A DNA stretch of 64,000 nucleotides from the NCBI GenBank assembly GCA_003212925.1, contig QCOL01000003.1, positions 1-64,000 of the forward strand. Reading direction: 5' to 3'. The position numbers were made by a program, and so were the translations under genes. Source of the DNA: Pelagibacteraceae bacterium AG-430-P08. GTDB taxonomy: Bacteria; Pseudomonadota; Alphaproteobacteria; Pelagibacterales; Pelagibacteraceae. The notes beneath the pieces were generated by a model that did not search any database, was not told where the DNA came from, and was given only the letters and a program-made list of their open reading frames with translations. Positions within the stretch are counted from its first letter, which is position 1. Each line of letters opens with the position of its first letter. Below are positions 31,288-41,265 of this stretch, piece by piece.

Positions 31288-31863
31288 TTATTTAACTAAA
31301 AAATAAAATATTTTTTTCTTAACTTTTTTATCTAAATTAAACGTCATCCCATTTATATTTGACATACTATTGAACCAAGCAGGTTTGTGATCCATTATCT
31401 TAAAACTATTTTTTGGTAATACTTTCCAATTATATTTTAAATAAAAAGATATTATTTTTTTTGAACAAGTCAAAAAAGAATGTGATTTAAGCATATTTAA
31501 AATTTTATTGTTAAATAACATTAAAATTTTCCCTAAACCTCTATTTCTAAACTTTTTATGTAAAATAAAACTGTCGAAATAATAATAAATAATGGATTTA
31601 TTATTTATAATTGCTTTTCTTTTTCTTAATAAAGTGTAACCAACTAATTTTTTTTTAATTAGCAACATATTATTAATATCTGTTTTTTTTACTGTTCTTT
31701 TATACCATTCTAGTTGTTTAGGAACTGTCCAAGTCCAGTATGAATTTTTTAACTTGCATATAGATAATATTTGGTTTTTTTTTAAATTTTTTGTTTTTAA
31801 AGAGATTAAAGTAATGTTTTTGTTTTGGTGTAAAATATTTTTCATTAATGACAATTCTAACAT
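31288..31863 (-). CDS. GNAT-family N-acetyltransferase
   Basis: A 191-residue protein with the acetyl-CoA-binding motif A, DSFILHKKFRNRGLGKILML (the R-x-x-G-x-G/K type turn is RNRGLGK), flanked by a beta-alpha pattern, and an aromatic C-terminal half. GNAT enzymes transfer acetyl groups to amines; the substrate is unknown. I use the ATG at 31863; a TTG at 31875 is possible. The gene lies alone between the two 17-bp ssrA repeats and its stop is eight bases from the tmRNA end, convergent with it. It is rich in Lys and Asn like its neighbours, so base use gives no sign of foreign origin. Confidence 0.75.
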   Translation of the reverse strand: MLELSLMKNILHQNKNITLISLKTKNLKKNQILSICKLKNSYWTWTVPKQLEWYKRTVKKTDINNMLLIKKKLVGYTLLRKRKAIINNKSIIYYYFDSFILHKKFRNRGLGKILMLFNNKILNMLKSHSFLTCSKKIISFYLKYNWKVLPKNSFKIMDHKPAWFNSMSNINGMTFNLDKKVKKKIFYFLVK

Positions 31864-31915
31864 ACTTCTTGCCAATCCTATGCCAAAATTTTACTTAAAG
31901 TTTTTTAAGTTTTAA

Positions 31916-32017
31916 ATGATTACGATGTTAGACAATCTGGAGCACATAATCGCTGAGAGTGAAAAGTCTTTCAAGGACCAATTCACGAAGTTAAAATTCA
32001 ATAAATCCTTAAAATGA
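31916..32017 (+). CDS. Possible small or remnant reading frame, 33 codons
   Basis: An ATG-to-TGA frame encodes 33 residues beginning MITMLDNLEHII and continuing as an acidic/basic helix-like peptide. Its codons (CTG, GAG, CAC, ATC, GAC, ACG) are noticeably more GC-rich than the surroundings, which is why I list it. There is no ribosome-binding site and no match I recognise. It could be a truncated gene left in a former insertion, part of a small RNA, or chance. It lies in the otherwise gene-free stretch 31876-32100, between the acetyltransferase start and the second 17-bp repeat. Confidence 0.25.
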   Translation: MITMLDNLEHIIAESEKSFKDQFTKLKFNKSLK

Positions 32018-32082
32018 AAAATCTATTATCTGAAGTTTTGAAAAAGTGTTATACTCTGTATATTGTTAATCAAGGGATGAAA

Positions 32083-32099
32083 AACAGAACGCCCCTTTT
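32083..32099 (+). repeat. 17-bp repeat, copy 2 of ssrA 3' end
   Basis: Exact second copy of aacagaacgcccctttt. It is preceded by AAGGG that could pair with CCCTT in the repeat, a weak hairpin followed by T residues, so it may also end transcription. It abuts the stop of the MazG-like gene (32101). The stretch before it shows no other tmRNA sequence, so this is a partial copy and not a second ssrA gene. Confidence 0.85.
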
Positions 32100-32100
32100 G

Positions 32101-32472
32101 TTATTTAATAAATTTACTTAAATCCGGCTTGAAATAATTAGGACCTTTCATTACTTTACCTTTTTCATTGTAAATGGGTTTTCCATTATTATCTAACTTA
32201 CTCATATTTGAATTTTGAACTTCTTCAAAGCATTTATCAAGATTAATACCAAATGCATGGCCTGCACCATATGTTACATAAAGAATATCTGTTAATGCAT
32301 CAGCTACCTCGACTAAATCTTTTTTATTTACTGCTTCTATTAATTCGTCAATTTCTTCTTTAATTAGACTTACTCTTAATTCGTTGATCTTCTCGGTGCT
32401 AAATGAGGAACTTTGTTTTACTTCTTGACCAAAAGTTTTCATAAAAGTACCTACTTTTTCAAAATTTGTCAT
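32101..32472 (-). CDS. MazG-like/PRA-PH nucleoside triphosphate pyrophosphohydrolase
   Basis: A 123-residue all-alpha NTP pyrophosphatase. The metal-binding pattern is visible as EEIDELIEA (E-E-x-x-E) and EVADALTDILYVTYG (E-x-x-D), typical of MazG/PRA-PH/dUTPase-2-like proteins. Members hydrolyse non-canonical or excess NTPs to NMP and PPi. I choose ATG 32472 because GGAG lies seven bases upstream (CAGGAGCAAA-ATG); the open frame upstream to 32610 would run into the divergent fumC. It is divergent from fumC, with 53 bases between. Confidence 0.85.
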   Translation of the reverse strand: MTNFEKVGTFMKTFGQEVKQSSSFSTEKINELRVSLIKEEIDELIEAVNKKDLVEVADALTDILYVTYGAGHAFGINLDKCFEEVQNSNMSKLDNNGKPIYNEKGKVMKGPNYFKPDLSKFIK

Positions 32473-32525
32473 TTTGCTCCTGTTAGTTAACTTAATTTTA
32501 ATATATACATAATAATGTATTATCA

Positions 32526-33914
32526 ATGAAATTTCGCAAAGAATTTGACAGTATTGGATCAATAAACGTACCAAATGATAAGTATTGGGGTGCCTCAACA
32601 CAAAGATCAAAAAAATATTTTGATATAGGAGATTTTTTAGTCAGACCAATTCTAATAAAATCTATTGCAATAATTAAAAAAGCTGCCGCAAAAGTTCACC
32701 AAAAAGAAAAGCAAATTTCACCCAAAATCTCAAAAGCAATAATTTTAGCAAGTAATGAGATTATTGCTGGAAAACTTGATGAGCACTTTCCACTCAAAGT
32801 TTGGCAAACTGGTTCTGGTACACAAACAAACATGAACGTTAATGAGGTCATAGCTAATAGAGCCATAGAAAAATTAGGTGGTAAAAAGGGTTCAAAAAAA
32901 CCTGTGCATCCTAATGACCATGTCAATAAATCTCAATCAACTAATGATGTTTTTCCAACAGCAATGCATATTGCCATTGCAATAGAGACAAAAAATAAAT
33001 TACTACCATCTTTAATTTTGCTTAACAAAGAGCTCAAGAAAAAAATGTCAAAATTTAGAAATATTATCAAAGTTGGAAGAACTCATCTTCAAGATGCAAC
33101 TCCGCTTTCTTTAGGTCAGGAATTTTCTGGATATCAATCTCAAATTGAGGATTGTATTAATAGAATTAATAATGCTTTAAAAGAAATTTATTCTCTTGCT
33201 CAAGGTGGTACAGCTGTTGGTACTGGAATAAACAGTAAAAAAAATTTTGATAAAAAAATAATCAATGAGATAAAGAAAATAACTAAGTTGCCATTCAAAC
33301 CTACAAGAAATAAATTTGCAGCGCTTGCAGCACATGATGAAATTGTTAATTTTTCTGGTACTTTGAATACTACTGCAGTAAGTCTGATGAAAATTGCAAA
33401 TGACATTAGATTTTTAGGCTCTGGCCCAAGAGCCGGTTACGGTGAACTTATTTTGCCTGCTAATGAACCAGGATCATCAATTATGCCAGGAAAAGTCAAT
33501 CCTACACAATCAGAGGCTGTAACAATGGTTTGTGTCAAAGTAATTGGTAATCACAATGGAATAACAATGGCAGGTTCGCATGGACATTTTGAGCTAAACG
33601 TATTTAAACCCTTAATCGCTCATAATATTTTACAATCAATAAATTTATTAGCCGATAGTATAAAAAACTTTTCACTTTATTGTATAAAAGGACTTAAAGC
33701 AGATAAACTAAAGATAAAAGAATATTTGGATAATTCTTTAATGTTAGTAACTGCATTAGCCCCACATATTGGCTATGATAACTCTGCAAAAATTGCAAAA
33801 CTAGCGTTGAAAAATAAAACAACTCTAAAACATGAGGCTTTAAAATCAAAATTGATTAACGAAAAAAGTTATGACAGAATAGTTAATCCAAAAAAAATGA
33901 TTTATCCTGCGTAA
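32526..33914 (+). CDS. fumC: Class II fumarate hydratase FumC
   Basis: FumC interconverts fumarate and malate in the TCA cycle. The 462-residue protein has [19 protein letters not shown], the substrate-site stretch [19 protein letters not shown], and the superfamily signature [16 protein letters not shown]. Length matches class II fumarases, and the [13 protein letters not shown] form distinguishes it from aspartase and argininosuccinate lyase. It converges with the AsmA-like gene, overlapping it by 13 bases at the 3' ends. Confidence 0.94.
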   Translation: MKFRKEFDSIGSINVPNDKYWGASTQRSKKYFDIGDFLVRPILIKSIAIIKKAAAKVHQKEKQISPKISKAIILASNEIIAGKLDEHFPLKVWQTGSGTQTNMNVNEVIANRAIEKLGGKKGSKKPVHPNDHVNKSQSTNDVFPTAMHIAIAIETKNKLLPSLILLNKELKKKMSKFRNIIKVGRTHLQDATPLSLGQEFSGYQSQIEDCINRINNALKEIYSLAQGGTAVGTGINSKKNFDKKIINEIKKITKLPFKPTRNKFAALAAHDEIVNFSGTLNTTAVSLMKIANDIRFLGSGPRAGYGELILPANEPGSSIMPGKVNPTQSEAVTMVCVKVIGNHNGITMAGSHGHFELNVFKPLIAHNILQSINLLADSIKNFSLYCIKGLKADKLKIKEYLDNSLMLVTALAPHIGYDNSAKIAKLALKNKTTLKHEALKSKLINEKSYDRIVNPKKMIYPA

Positions 33915-35485
33915 GTTTGGAAAAAATCTTTTACAAAGTTTCTAAAGGTTACTTTGTTAAACAAATTTTTATTTTTACTATTATATTCCTCTAAAAAGCT
34001 CTCAAGAATCTGATTTGACTCATTATCAATTTTAATATTATTCAAAATTAATTTATCCTGAGAAAAATCATAAATAAAATCAGCATTGATTTGATCAAAA
34101 ACATTTCTATAATTTCTTTTAATCTGAAAATATCTAAAAAATTTTTCTACATCTTTAAAATCAAACAAGATTTCACCAATTAACTTTTTTCCGTTTTCAT
34201 CATTTGTAAACTCAATATCATTAGATTTAATTGAGACAGCTTGGTTCCATTCAGCATCAAAATTAGTCATAAAAATTTTACCATCATCAAGCTGAATTTC
34301 TAGAATGAAATCAGTTAAATATTCAAACTTATCAACTTTGTTTACGCTAATGTTAATATTGGCACTAAGATTACGATTATTTAGTAATTCTGAATCGAGT
34401 AATTCAAGCATTAGAGACTCGCTTTTAAATATTTTTCTGTGGCTTACATAATCAAAACTTAAATTACTAAAAAAATAAAAAGGTTTAAAATTAAAACCAC
34501 CGCTAAAATTTTTGTCTTTTGATGCGAAATTTAATTTTTCACTTTTAATAACATAATCAAACGAATTACTTTTATTAAATAAGTCAATATCTAAGAAACC
34601 ACTTATTTCAGAATTATCATATTCAATTGAACTTTCTAAATCTAAACGAATTTTTTTGGATATCAATTTAATATTCTTATTTTGATTAGTTAAATCTTTT
34701 GAGACGTCTAATTTAAAAGGAATATTAAAAATCTCAAATACCGTCTTTACTTTTTGAAAATCATTTTTATCATCGTAAAAAAATTTTAAGTTATCTACTT
34801 TAGACAAAAATAATAATTCATCGTTTTGATCTTTATAAAAAAGTTTCGATTTCTTGAATAAAAAATTATCTTGTTTCCCAGACTTTTTTAAAGTTTTTGT
34901 TAAGAAATTTATATTATTTGCATTAACATTAAAATCAGTGTTTTTAAATATTACATCTTTGATATTTAATGTTTCAAAAGAAAAAAAATTATTAAAAGAA
35001 ATATAAAATTTAGCATAATTAGAACTGCCTATAATTTTACCATCATAGAAAATGTCTAAATTTTTAGTATAGAAATATGGTTTTGGGAGAAAACTGTATT
35101 TAATTTTTTCATTAAATCTAATTTCTATTTCGTAATTTTTATTAATCTGATTTTTTAAAAAATTTTTAGTTACATATTCATTGTAAAAAATGGGCACAGA
35201 GAAATAGCTTAAAAATAAAATAAAAATTATTGCTATTGATAAAACTGTCTTATTTTTAAAAAAACTTAATTTTTTCTTGCTCTGATTGTATTTCTTAAGT
35301 TCTTTAAATTTATTAAAAAAACTTTCAAACTTATGTTCTAGATCAATTAATTTTTTTCTTAAAGGTTTGCTTTTGTTTTTTTGGTGTTTTGATCTTCCTA
35401 ATTCTATAAAAAAACTTTCTAAAATTTTATTTATTGATATTAATAATTTTCGGAATTTTTTTTTGTAATAAATTAAATTAAACAT
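33902..35485 (-). CDS. AsmA-like envelope protein
   Basis: A 527-residue protein, from ATG 35485. The first 75 residues are strongly basic and cytoplasmic, followed by one membrane helix ([21 protein letters not shown]), then a long beta-rich region with repeated '[18 protein letters not shown]'-type strands and C-terminal [18 protein letters not shown]. This layout fits the AsmA/TamB-like lipid-transfer superfamily, tethered in the inner membrane with a periplasmic groove. The open frame extends to 35638, but that would overlap the divergent helicase start at 35518. The AsmA call is by pattern; no catalytic motif exists for the family. Confidence 0.65.
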   Translation of the reverse strand: MFNLIYYKKKFRKLLISINKILESFFIELGRSKHQKNKSKPLRKKLIDLEHKFESFFNKFKELKKYNQSKKKLSFFKNKTVLSIAIIFILFLSYFSVPIFYNEYVTKNFLKNQINKNYEIEIRFNEKIKYSFLPKPYFYTKNLDIFYDGKIIGSSNYAKFYISFNNFFSFETLNIKDVIFKNTDFNVNANNINFLTKTLKKSGKQDNFLFKKSKLFYKDQNDELLFLSKVDNLKFFYDDKNDFQKVKTVFEIFNIPFKLDVSKDLTNQNKNIKLISKKIRLDLESSIEYDNSEISGFLDIDLFNKSNSFDYVIKSEKLNFASKDKNFSGGFNFKPFYFFSNLSFDYVSHRKIFKSESLMLELLDSELLNNRNLSANINISVNKVDKFEYLTDFILEIQLDDGKIFMTNFDAEWNQAVSIKSNDIEFTNDENGKKLIGEILFDFKDVEKFFRYFQIKRNYRNVFDQINADFIYDFSQDKLILNNIKIDNESNQILESFLEEYNSKNKNLFNKVTFRNFVKDFFQTYAG

Positions 35486-35517
35486 AAATTGTTCAAACTT
35501 ATAATTAAAATATTTAA

Positions 35518-37554
35518 ATGGTAAACTCTGATTATTTAAAAAATTTAAATGAAGCTCAAAAACAAGCTGTTTTATTTCTGGATGGACCGCTATTAATAGT
35601 TGCTGGAGCTGGATCTGGAAAAACAAAGGTTTTAACAAGCAGAATCGCTCATATAATTAAAAACAAGAAGGCTTTTCCAAATCAAATTCTTGCAGTTACT
35701 TTCACAAATAAAGCTGCAAAAGAAATGCAAGATAGAGTAAGCAAAATTCTTGGTTCATCAGCGGTTGGTTTATCGTGGCTTGGTACATTTCACTCAATTT
35801 GTGCAAAGTTATTAAGAAAACATGCACCGGCAGTTAATCTAAATTCAAATTTTACTATTGTTGATACCGATGATCAAATCAGGTTAATCAAAAATATTTG
35901 TAAAGCAGAAAACATCGACACTAAACAACTTGCTCCAAGGTATATTATTGCCATAATTGATAAATGGAAAAATAAAGGATTATATCCCAGTGAAGTGAAA
36001 GTTGATCCAAAAGATATTTATGAAAAAAAAATTTTGCCTGTTTATAAAATTTATCAACAGAAATTAATAGAATTAAATGCATGTGACTTTGGTGATTTAA
36101 TTTTACACTCTGTTAAAATTTTAGAAAAAAATGAGGATATTAGAAAAATCTATTCTAAAAATTTTAAATATATACTTGTAGACGAGTATCAAGATACAAA
36201 TTACATACAAAGCAAATGGTTAAATTTATTAGCAGAAAAAAATAAAAATATATGTTGTGTTGGTGATGATGATCAATCAATTTATAGTTGGAGAGGTGCT
36301 GAAATAAAAAATTTTTTAGAGTTTGATAAAATTTATCAAAATACTAAAGTAATAAGACTGGAACAAAATTATAGATCCTCAAAAAATATTTTATCTGTGG
36401 CCTCTTCCTTAATATCTAACAATCAAAATAGGGTTGGAAAGACTCTAAAATCAACAATGGAAGACGGTGATTTAATTAAATTAAACTGTTTTAAAAATGG
36501 AAAAGATGAAGCAATCGGAGTTTCTGATGAAGTGGAAAAAAATAAAAAAAAATACTCATTAAATAATATTGCAATTTTAGTAAGAGCGATTTTTCAAACA
36601 AGAGAATTTGAGGAAAGATTTTTAAAAATAGGCATGCCCTACCGAATTTTAGGAGGGATTAAGTTTTATGAGAGAGCCGAAATTAAAGACTGCATTGCAT
36701 ACCTAAGACTAATTCATCAAGAAAAAGATGATTTAGCTTTTGAAAGAATAGTTAATAATCCTAAGAGATCAATTGGTGATAGCACGATTAAAATTATTCA
36801 TGAATACTCAAAAAAAAATAAGATAAGTTTGGAATACTCGGCAAGAAAGATGATAGAAAAAAATCTAATAAAACCTAAAGCAAAAATAGGTTTAAGTATT
36901 TTTTTAGATTTAATTTCAAAATGGAGAAATGATATGAAAATTAGAAAATTTAATCATGTCAAGTTGCTGCAAACACTTTTAGATGAGTCTGGATACTCTT
37001 CCATGCTAAAAAACAAAAAAGATCTCGAAAATGAAAATCGGTTAGAAAATATTAAAGAATTATTAAGTGCAATGAAGGAATTTGATAATCTAGAAAGTTT
37101 TTTAGACCATGTATCTCTTGCAACTTCTATTGATCAAGATTGGGAAGGCGAAAAAATTAATATGATGACAATGCATGCGGCTAAAGGTTTAGAGTTTGAT
37201 GTGGTTTTTTTACCTGGGTGGGAAGAGGGTTTATTTCCTCATCAAAAATCAATTGAAGAAAAAGGACATAATGGATTAGAGGAGGAAAGAAGATTGGCTT
37301 ATGTGGGTATTACAAGGGCAAAAAAAAATGCAATTATTTCTTTCTCCATGAATAGATTTTATCAAGGAGATTGGATTGATAGTATGGCTTCAAGATTTAT
37401 TGATGAACTTCCAGAAAATAATTTGGAAAAAAATTCATATTTTGACGAAAATAAAGAGATATTTGATGAATTTGAGTTCAATCAAGATATTGAATTAGAT
37501 GATGATCCCAAGAGAAGTCCAGGTTGGATTAGATATCAAAAAAGAATTAAATGA
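35518..37554 (+). CDS. uvrD: UvrD/PcrA/Rep-family DNA helicase
   Basis: A 678-residue superfamily 1 helicase with motif I AGAGSGKT (residues 29-36), motif II VDEYQDTN, motif III GDDDQSIYSWRGA, motif IV region RLEQNYRSS, motif V MTMHAAKGLEFDVVF, and motif VI RRLAYVGITRAKK. UvrD unwinds 3'-5' in nucleotide-excision and mismatch repair. It is somewhat shorter than E. coli UvrD (720 residues), with the C-terminal tail reduced. Rep and PcrA are not separable here. It overlaps the aminopeptidase gene by four bases (ATGA). Confidence 0.92.
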   Translation: MVNSDYLKNLNEAQKQAVLFLDGPLLIVAGAGSGKTKVLTSRIAHIIKNKKAFPNQILAVTFTNKAAKEMQDRVSKILGSSAVGLSWLGTFHSICAKLLRKHAPAVNLNSNFTIVDTDDQIRLIKNICKAENIDTKQLAPRYIIAIIDKWKNKGLYPSEVKVDPKDIYEKKILPVYKIYQQKLIELNACDFGDLILHSVKILEKNEDIRKIYSKNFKYILVDEYQDTNYIQSKWLNLLAEKNKNICCVGDDDQSIYSWRGAEIKNFLEFDKIYQNTKVIRLEQNYRSSKNILSVASSLISNNQNRVGKTLKSTMEDGDLIKLNCFKNGKDEAIGVSDEVEKNKKKYSLNNIAILVRAIFQTREFEERFLKIGMPYRILGGIKFYERAEIKDCIAYLRLIHQEKDDLAFERIVNNPKRSIGDSTIKIIHEYSKKNKISLEYSARKMIEKNLIKPKAKIGLSIFLDLISKWRNDMKIRKFNHVKLLQTLLDESGYSSMLKNKKDLENENRLENIKELLSAMKEFDNLESFLDHVSLATSIDQDWEGEKINMMTMHAAKGLEFDVVFLPGWEEGLFPHQKSIEEKGHNGLEEERRLAYVGITRAKKNAIISFSMNRFYQGDWIDSMASRFIDELPENNLEKNSYFDENKEIFDEFEFNQDIELDDDPKRSPGWIRYQKRIK

Positions 37555-39248
37555 TTAAAAACAGAATAGATAAATTAAGAAATCAATTTATTAAATATAA
37601 TATTGATGGTTATGTTGTCCCAAAAAATGACGAATTTTTCTCAGAGTATTCAAATAAAGATAGACTAAAAATTATATCTAATTTTACCGGGTCAGCTGGA
37701 TATGCAGTAATTCTTAAAAAGAAAAGTTTTTTATTTGTTGATGGGAGATATACAATTCAAGCAAAGATTGAAAGCGGTAAGAACTTTAAGATTATAGATT
37801 ATGAAAAAATAATTAATACAAATATATTCAAAAATCTAAACCTAGGAATTGATCCCACTTTATTTACTTCAAAACAAATTAAAAGATTTTTTTTAAAGAA
37901 TAACAAAGTAACTTTAATTGATAAAAATTTAGTTGATAAAATTTATCAATTAAAAAGTAAAAAAAAACATCCTTTTTACACTTTAGACAAAGAACATACT
38001 GGTGAAAATCACTTACAAAAAATTTCTAAAGTCTGCTCATATTTAAAGAAAAATAAATCTGATTATTTATTTATCACTGCTCCAGAAAATATTGCATGGT
38101 TATTAAATATTAGAGGATATGATAACCCAAATAGCCCAATACCTAACTGTTATCTTGTTATAAGTAAAAAAAGAAATATTTATCTAATTGTTGAGAGAGA
38201 TAAATCAAAAAAACTTATTAAAGAAAAAAGATTAAAAAAAAATCAAATAATTGATCCAAAAAATATCTGCTCTTTATTTCAAAATTTAAATAAAGGAAGT
38301 ATTTTAATTGATGAAAAAACTTGCTCTGTGTATTTTGAGGAAATTTTAAAGAAAAGATTTAGCGTAATTAAAAAAGAAGATCCAATTTACCTTTTTAAAT
38401 CAGTTAAAAATAAGCTTGAAATTAAAAATACGATAGATGCTCACATCATAGATGGGGTTGCACTAACAAAATTTATTTATTGGATAAAAAATAAGAAAAA
38501 ATTAGATATCACGGAAGTTGATGCTCAAAACAAATTAGAAAAATTTAGAAAAATGAGTTCGAAATATTTATTTCCAAGTTTTAAAACAATAGCAGGCAGT
38601 GGAAAAAATGGAGCTATTGTTCATTATAGAGCAACAAAAAATAATACTAAAACATTAAAAAAAAGTGAAATTTTATTATGTGACTCTGGTGGGCAATATA
38701 AATTTGGAACCACAGATGTTACAAGAACAATTTGTTTTTCAAATCAAAAAAAATATATCAAAAATATTTATACAAATGTTTTAAAAGGACACATCGCAGT
38801 AGCTCAAACAGATTTGAATATAAAAAAAACTGGGAAATTGATTGATATCGAGGCAAGAAAATTTCTTAAAAAAAATAATATGGATTATACCCATGGAACT
38901 GGGCACGGAGTGGGTTATTTTTTAAATGTTCATGAAGGTCCACAAGCTATTTCAAGAAATAATACAATTAAAATTGAAAATGGAATGATTTTGAGTAATG
39001 AACCTGGATATTATAAAAAAGGTAAATTTGGAATACGTATTGAAAATTTAATTTATGCAAAAAAAATTAAAGGTCGATTATTTTTCAAAAATTTAACTTT
39101 GGCACCAATAGAAATTGATTTAATTAATTATAAACTTTTAAATGAAAAGGAGAGAAGTTATCTTTTTAAATATCATTTAGAGGTTTATTCAAAATTATCA
39201 CCATTTCTCAACAAAAATGAAAAAAAATGGTTGACTAGATTTATTTAA
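37551..39248 (+). CDS. Xaa-Pro aminopeptidase (M24 family)
   Basis: A 565-residue metallopeptidase with two creatinase-like N-terminal domains and a C-terminal pita-bread domain. Metal ligands are in LCDSGGQYKFGTTDVTRT, the His in GTGHGVGYFLNVHEGP, and the Glu residues in ILSNEPGYY and GIRIENL. It removes N-terminal residues before proline from peptides. The length matches the longer, eukaryote-like aminopeptidase P subgroup common in alphaproteobacteria. It is coupled to the helicase gene upstream and overlaps the 3' end of ligA by eight bases. Confidence 0.9.
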   Translation: MIKNRIDKLRNQFIKYNIDGYVVPKNDEFFSEYSNKDRLKIISNFTGSAGYAVILKKKSFLFVDGRYTIQAKIESGKNFKIIDYEKIINTNIFKNLNLGIDPTLFTSKQIKRFFLKNNKVTLIDKNLVDKIYQLKSKKKHPFYTLDKEHTGENHLQKISKVCSYLKKNKSDYLFITAPENIAWLLNIRGYDNPNSPIPNCYLVISKKRNIYLIVERDKSKKLIKEKRLKKNQIIDPKNICSLFQNLNKGSILIDEKTCSVYFEEILKKRFSVIKKEDPIYLFKSVKNKLEIKNTIDAHIIDGVALTKFIYWIKNKKKLDITEVDAQNKLEKFRKMSSKYLFPSFKTIAGSGKNGAIVHYRATKNNTKTLKKSEILLCDSGGQYKFGTTDVTRTICFSNQKKYIKNIYTNVLKGHIAVAQTDLNIKKTGKLIDIEARKFLKKNNMDYTHGTGHGVGYFLNVHEGPQAISRNNTIKIENGMILSNEPGYYKKGKFGIRIENLIYAKKIKGRLFFKNLTLAPIEIDLINYKLLNEKERSYLFKYHLEVYSKLSPFLNKNEKKWLTRFI

Positions 39249-41262
39249 GCATTTTAAGCCAAGAAGACTGGTCTAAAATTTTTATTTTTAAACCCCTTGC
39301 AATATCAATTTTTCTGTTTGTTGGTTTTTCTCCAACTATTAGATAATCAAGTTTTTTTGTTACATTGCTAACTATTGACCCCGAATTTTGTTCTATTAGA
39401 GATTTCGCCTCAGAACGGCTCATGTTTGAAAGTTTACCAGTGAACATAAACGTTTTATTATTTAATATGCCATCGGTTTTTTTATTTTCAGCATTTTTTA
39501 CTGTGAGTATTTTTTCTAAGTTCTGTAAAACGTTTAAATTTGTACTATTTTTAAAAAAATTTTTTATTGAACTAATTTGAGTCTCACCAATCCCATCAAT
39601 ATTGATTAAATTATCAAAATTATTTTTTTTGGATAAAGAGACAAAATTTCCTAATGATTTTAAATTTTTTGCTATAATTTTAGCATTTTCTAAGCCTATA
39701 TGTCTAATTCCTAATGCATAAATAAATTTTTCAAATGAAATTATTTTTTTTTGGTTAATTGAATATTTTAAATTTGAAACTGATTGCTTTCCCCATCCTT
39801 CTAAACTCTCTATTTTTACGTAATCAAGTTTAAAGATATCTTGTGGAAATTTGATTAAATTTAAATTCCAAAAATTTTCAACAATTTTTTTTCCAAAACC
39901 ATCAATATTGAAAGCTTCTTTAGAAACAAAATGTTTTATCTTTTCTATTGCCATTTTTTCACATTCATACCCTTCACTTGAGCATCTTCTTACAGCATCT
40001 TCTTTTTTTGTGGTAAAATTAAAATCTTTAACAGTTTTTGACCCACAAGACGGACAATTTTTCGGAAAATTAAATTTTTTTGAATTTTTATTTCTCAATT
40101 TTAAGTCAACTGAAATTACATGAGGTATAACATCTCCCGCTCTTTCAATTAAAACCGTATCTCCAATTCTTATATCCTTTCTATTTATCTCTTCTTCATT
40201 ATGCAAAGTTGCATTTGAAACAACAACACCTCCGATTTTTACTGGTTTTATTTTTGCTACAGGTGTTAAGGCGCCAGTCCTACCAATTTGAATTTCAATA
40301 TTTTCAATTTTCGAGACACTACTGTTAGCAGAAAACTTATGTGCAATAGCCCACCTTGGAGCATTTGCAACATTTCCTAATCTTTTTTGTAATCCAAAAT
40401 CATTTACTTTGTAGACGATTCCATCGATATCAAAATCTATTTGATCTCTTTTTTTTTCAACTTCATTATAATTTTTCATTAAATTTTTTATTGTTCCAAT
40501 TGTTTTGTTTAAAGGATTTGTTTTAAAACCCCATTCTTTTAATTTTTTTAAATAATCTTCTTGAGTAGAAACCTCTAAACCTTTTTCATAACCAAAAGTA
40601 TAGGCAATAAATCTTAGTGGAATTTTTTGTGTTTCTTTAGAATCTTTTTGTCTCAACGAGCCGGAAGCAGCATTTCTTGGATTTGCGAATTTATTTTTTA
40701 AATTTTTAAAATCGCTGTTTTGAATAAATACCTCACCTCTTATATCTATTTCTTTAGGAAAACTTTTTAATTTGATTTCATGCGGGATATCTTTAATTGT
40801 TTTTAAGTTTTCTGTAATGTCTTCTCCCTCTTTTCCATCACCTCTTGATAAACCAGTTGTAAATTTTCCATCTTTAAACAATAAAGATGCTGATATTCCA
40901 TCAATCTTAGGCTCTGCGCTGTACTCAATATTTAATCCTGTTTCATTATTGAGAAAATTCAAAATTTTTTTTTCAAAGTTTATAAGATCTTCCTCACTAA
41001 ATGCATTGCTCAGGGACAACATTGCCGTTTTATGTTTTATTTTTTTAAAAATTTTAGAGGGTTTGAAACCTACAGAATTAGAGGGAGAATCTTTGTGATT
41101 TAAAAATTTATATTGTTTCTCTAAATCAATTATCTCCAATTTTATTTTATCAAACTCACTATCATCAACTAAAGGTTGATTTAAATTATAGTAATGTTTG
41201 TTGTATTTTTGAAATAATTTAATTTTATTTAGATATTTTCTATTAATACTCTCATCAATCAT
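39241..41262 (-). CDS. ligA: NAD-dependent DNA ligase LigA
   Basis: LigA seals nicks in replication and repair. The 673-residue protein shows the adenylated Lys in AEPKIDGISASL (Lys119), the OB fold after GRTGALTPVAKI, a four-Cys zinc site (CPSCGSK ... RRCSS ... YECEK), helix-hairpin-helix repeats, and a C-terminal BRCT domain (about 595-673, KTFMFTGKLSNMSRSEA). It lies three bases after bamD and is the last gene of the long lpxC-side run on the minus strand. Confidence 0.96.
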   Translation of the reverse strand: MIDESINRKYLNKIKLFQKYNKHYYNLNQPLVDDSEFDKIKLEIIDLEKQYKFLNHKDSPSNSVGFKPSKIFKKIKHKTAMLSLSNAFSEEDLINFEKKILNFLNNETGLNIEYSAEPKIDGISASLLFKDGKFTTGLSRGDGKEGEDITENLKTIKDIPHEIKLKSFPKEIDIRGEVFIQNSDFKNLKNKFANPRNAASGSLRQKDSKETQKIPLRFIAYTFGYEKGLEVSTQEDYLKKLKEWGFKTNPLNKTIGTIKNLMKNYNEVEKKRDQIDFDIDGIVYKVNDFGLQKRLGNVANAPRWAIAHKFSANSSVSKIENIEIQIGRTGALTPVAKIKPVKIGGVVVSNATLHNEEEINRKDIRIGDTVLIERAGDVIPHVISVDLKLRNKNSKKFNFPKNCPSCGSKTVKDFNFTTKKEDAVRRCSSEGYECEKMAIEKIKHFVSKEAFNIDGFGKKIVENFWNLNLIKFPQDIFKLDYVKIESLEGWGKQSVSNLKYSINQKKIISFEKFIYALGIRHIGLENAKIIAKNLKSLGNFVSLSKKNNFDNLINIDGIGETQISSIKNFFKNSTNLNVLQNLEKILTVKNAENKKTDGILNNKTFMFTGKLSNMSRSEAKSLIEQNSGSIVSNVTKKLDYLIVGEKPTNRKIDIARGLKIKILDQSSWLKMLK

Positions 41263-41265
41263 TTT

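Noticed and set aside
31264..32099. A prophage or integrative element with machinery at ssrA
   Set aside because: No integrase, excisionase or phage gene is present; only the repeat and one cargo gene are seen, so the claim is limited to a possible remnant.
32473..32610. N-terminal extension of the MazG-like gene
   Set aside because: It would overlap the divergent fumC start, and a GGAG ribosome-binding site precedes the internal ATG at 32472.
35486..35638. N-terminal extension of the AsmA-like gene
   Set aside because: It would overlap the helicase start and encodes the antisense of conserved helicase residues.
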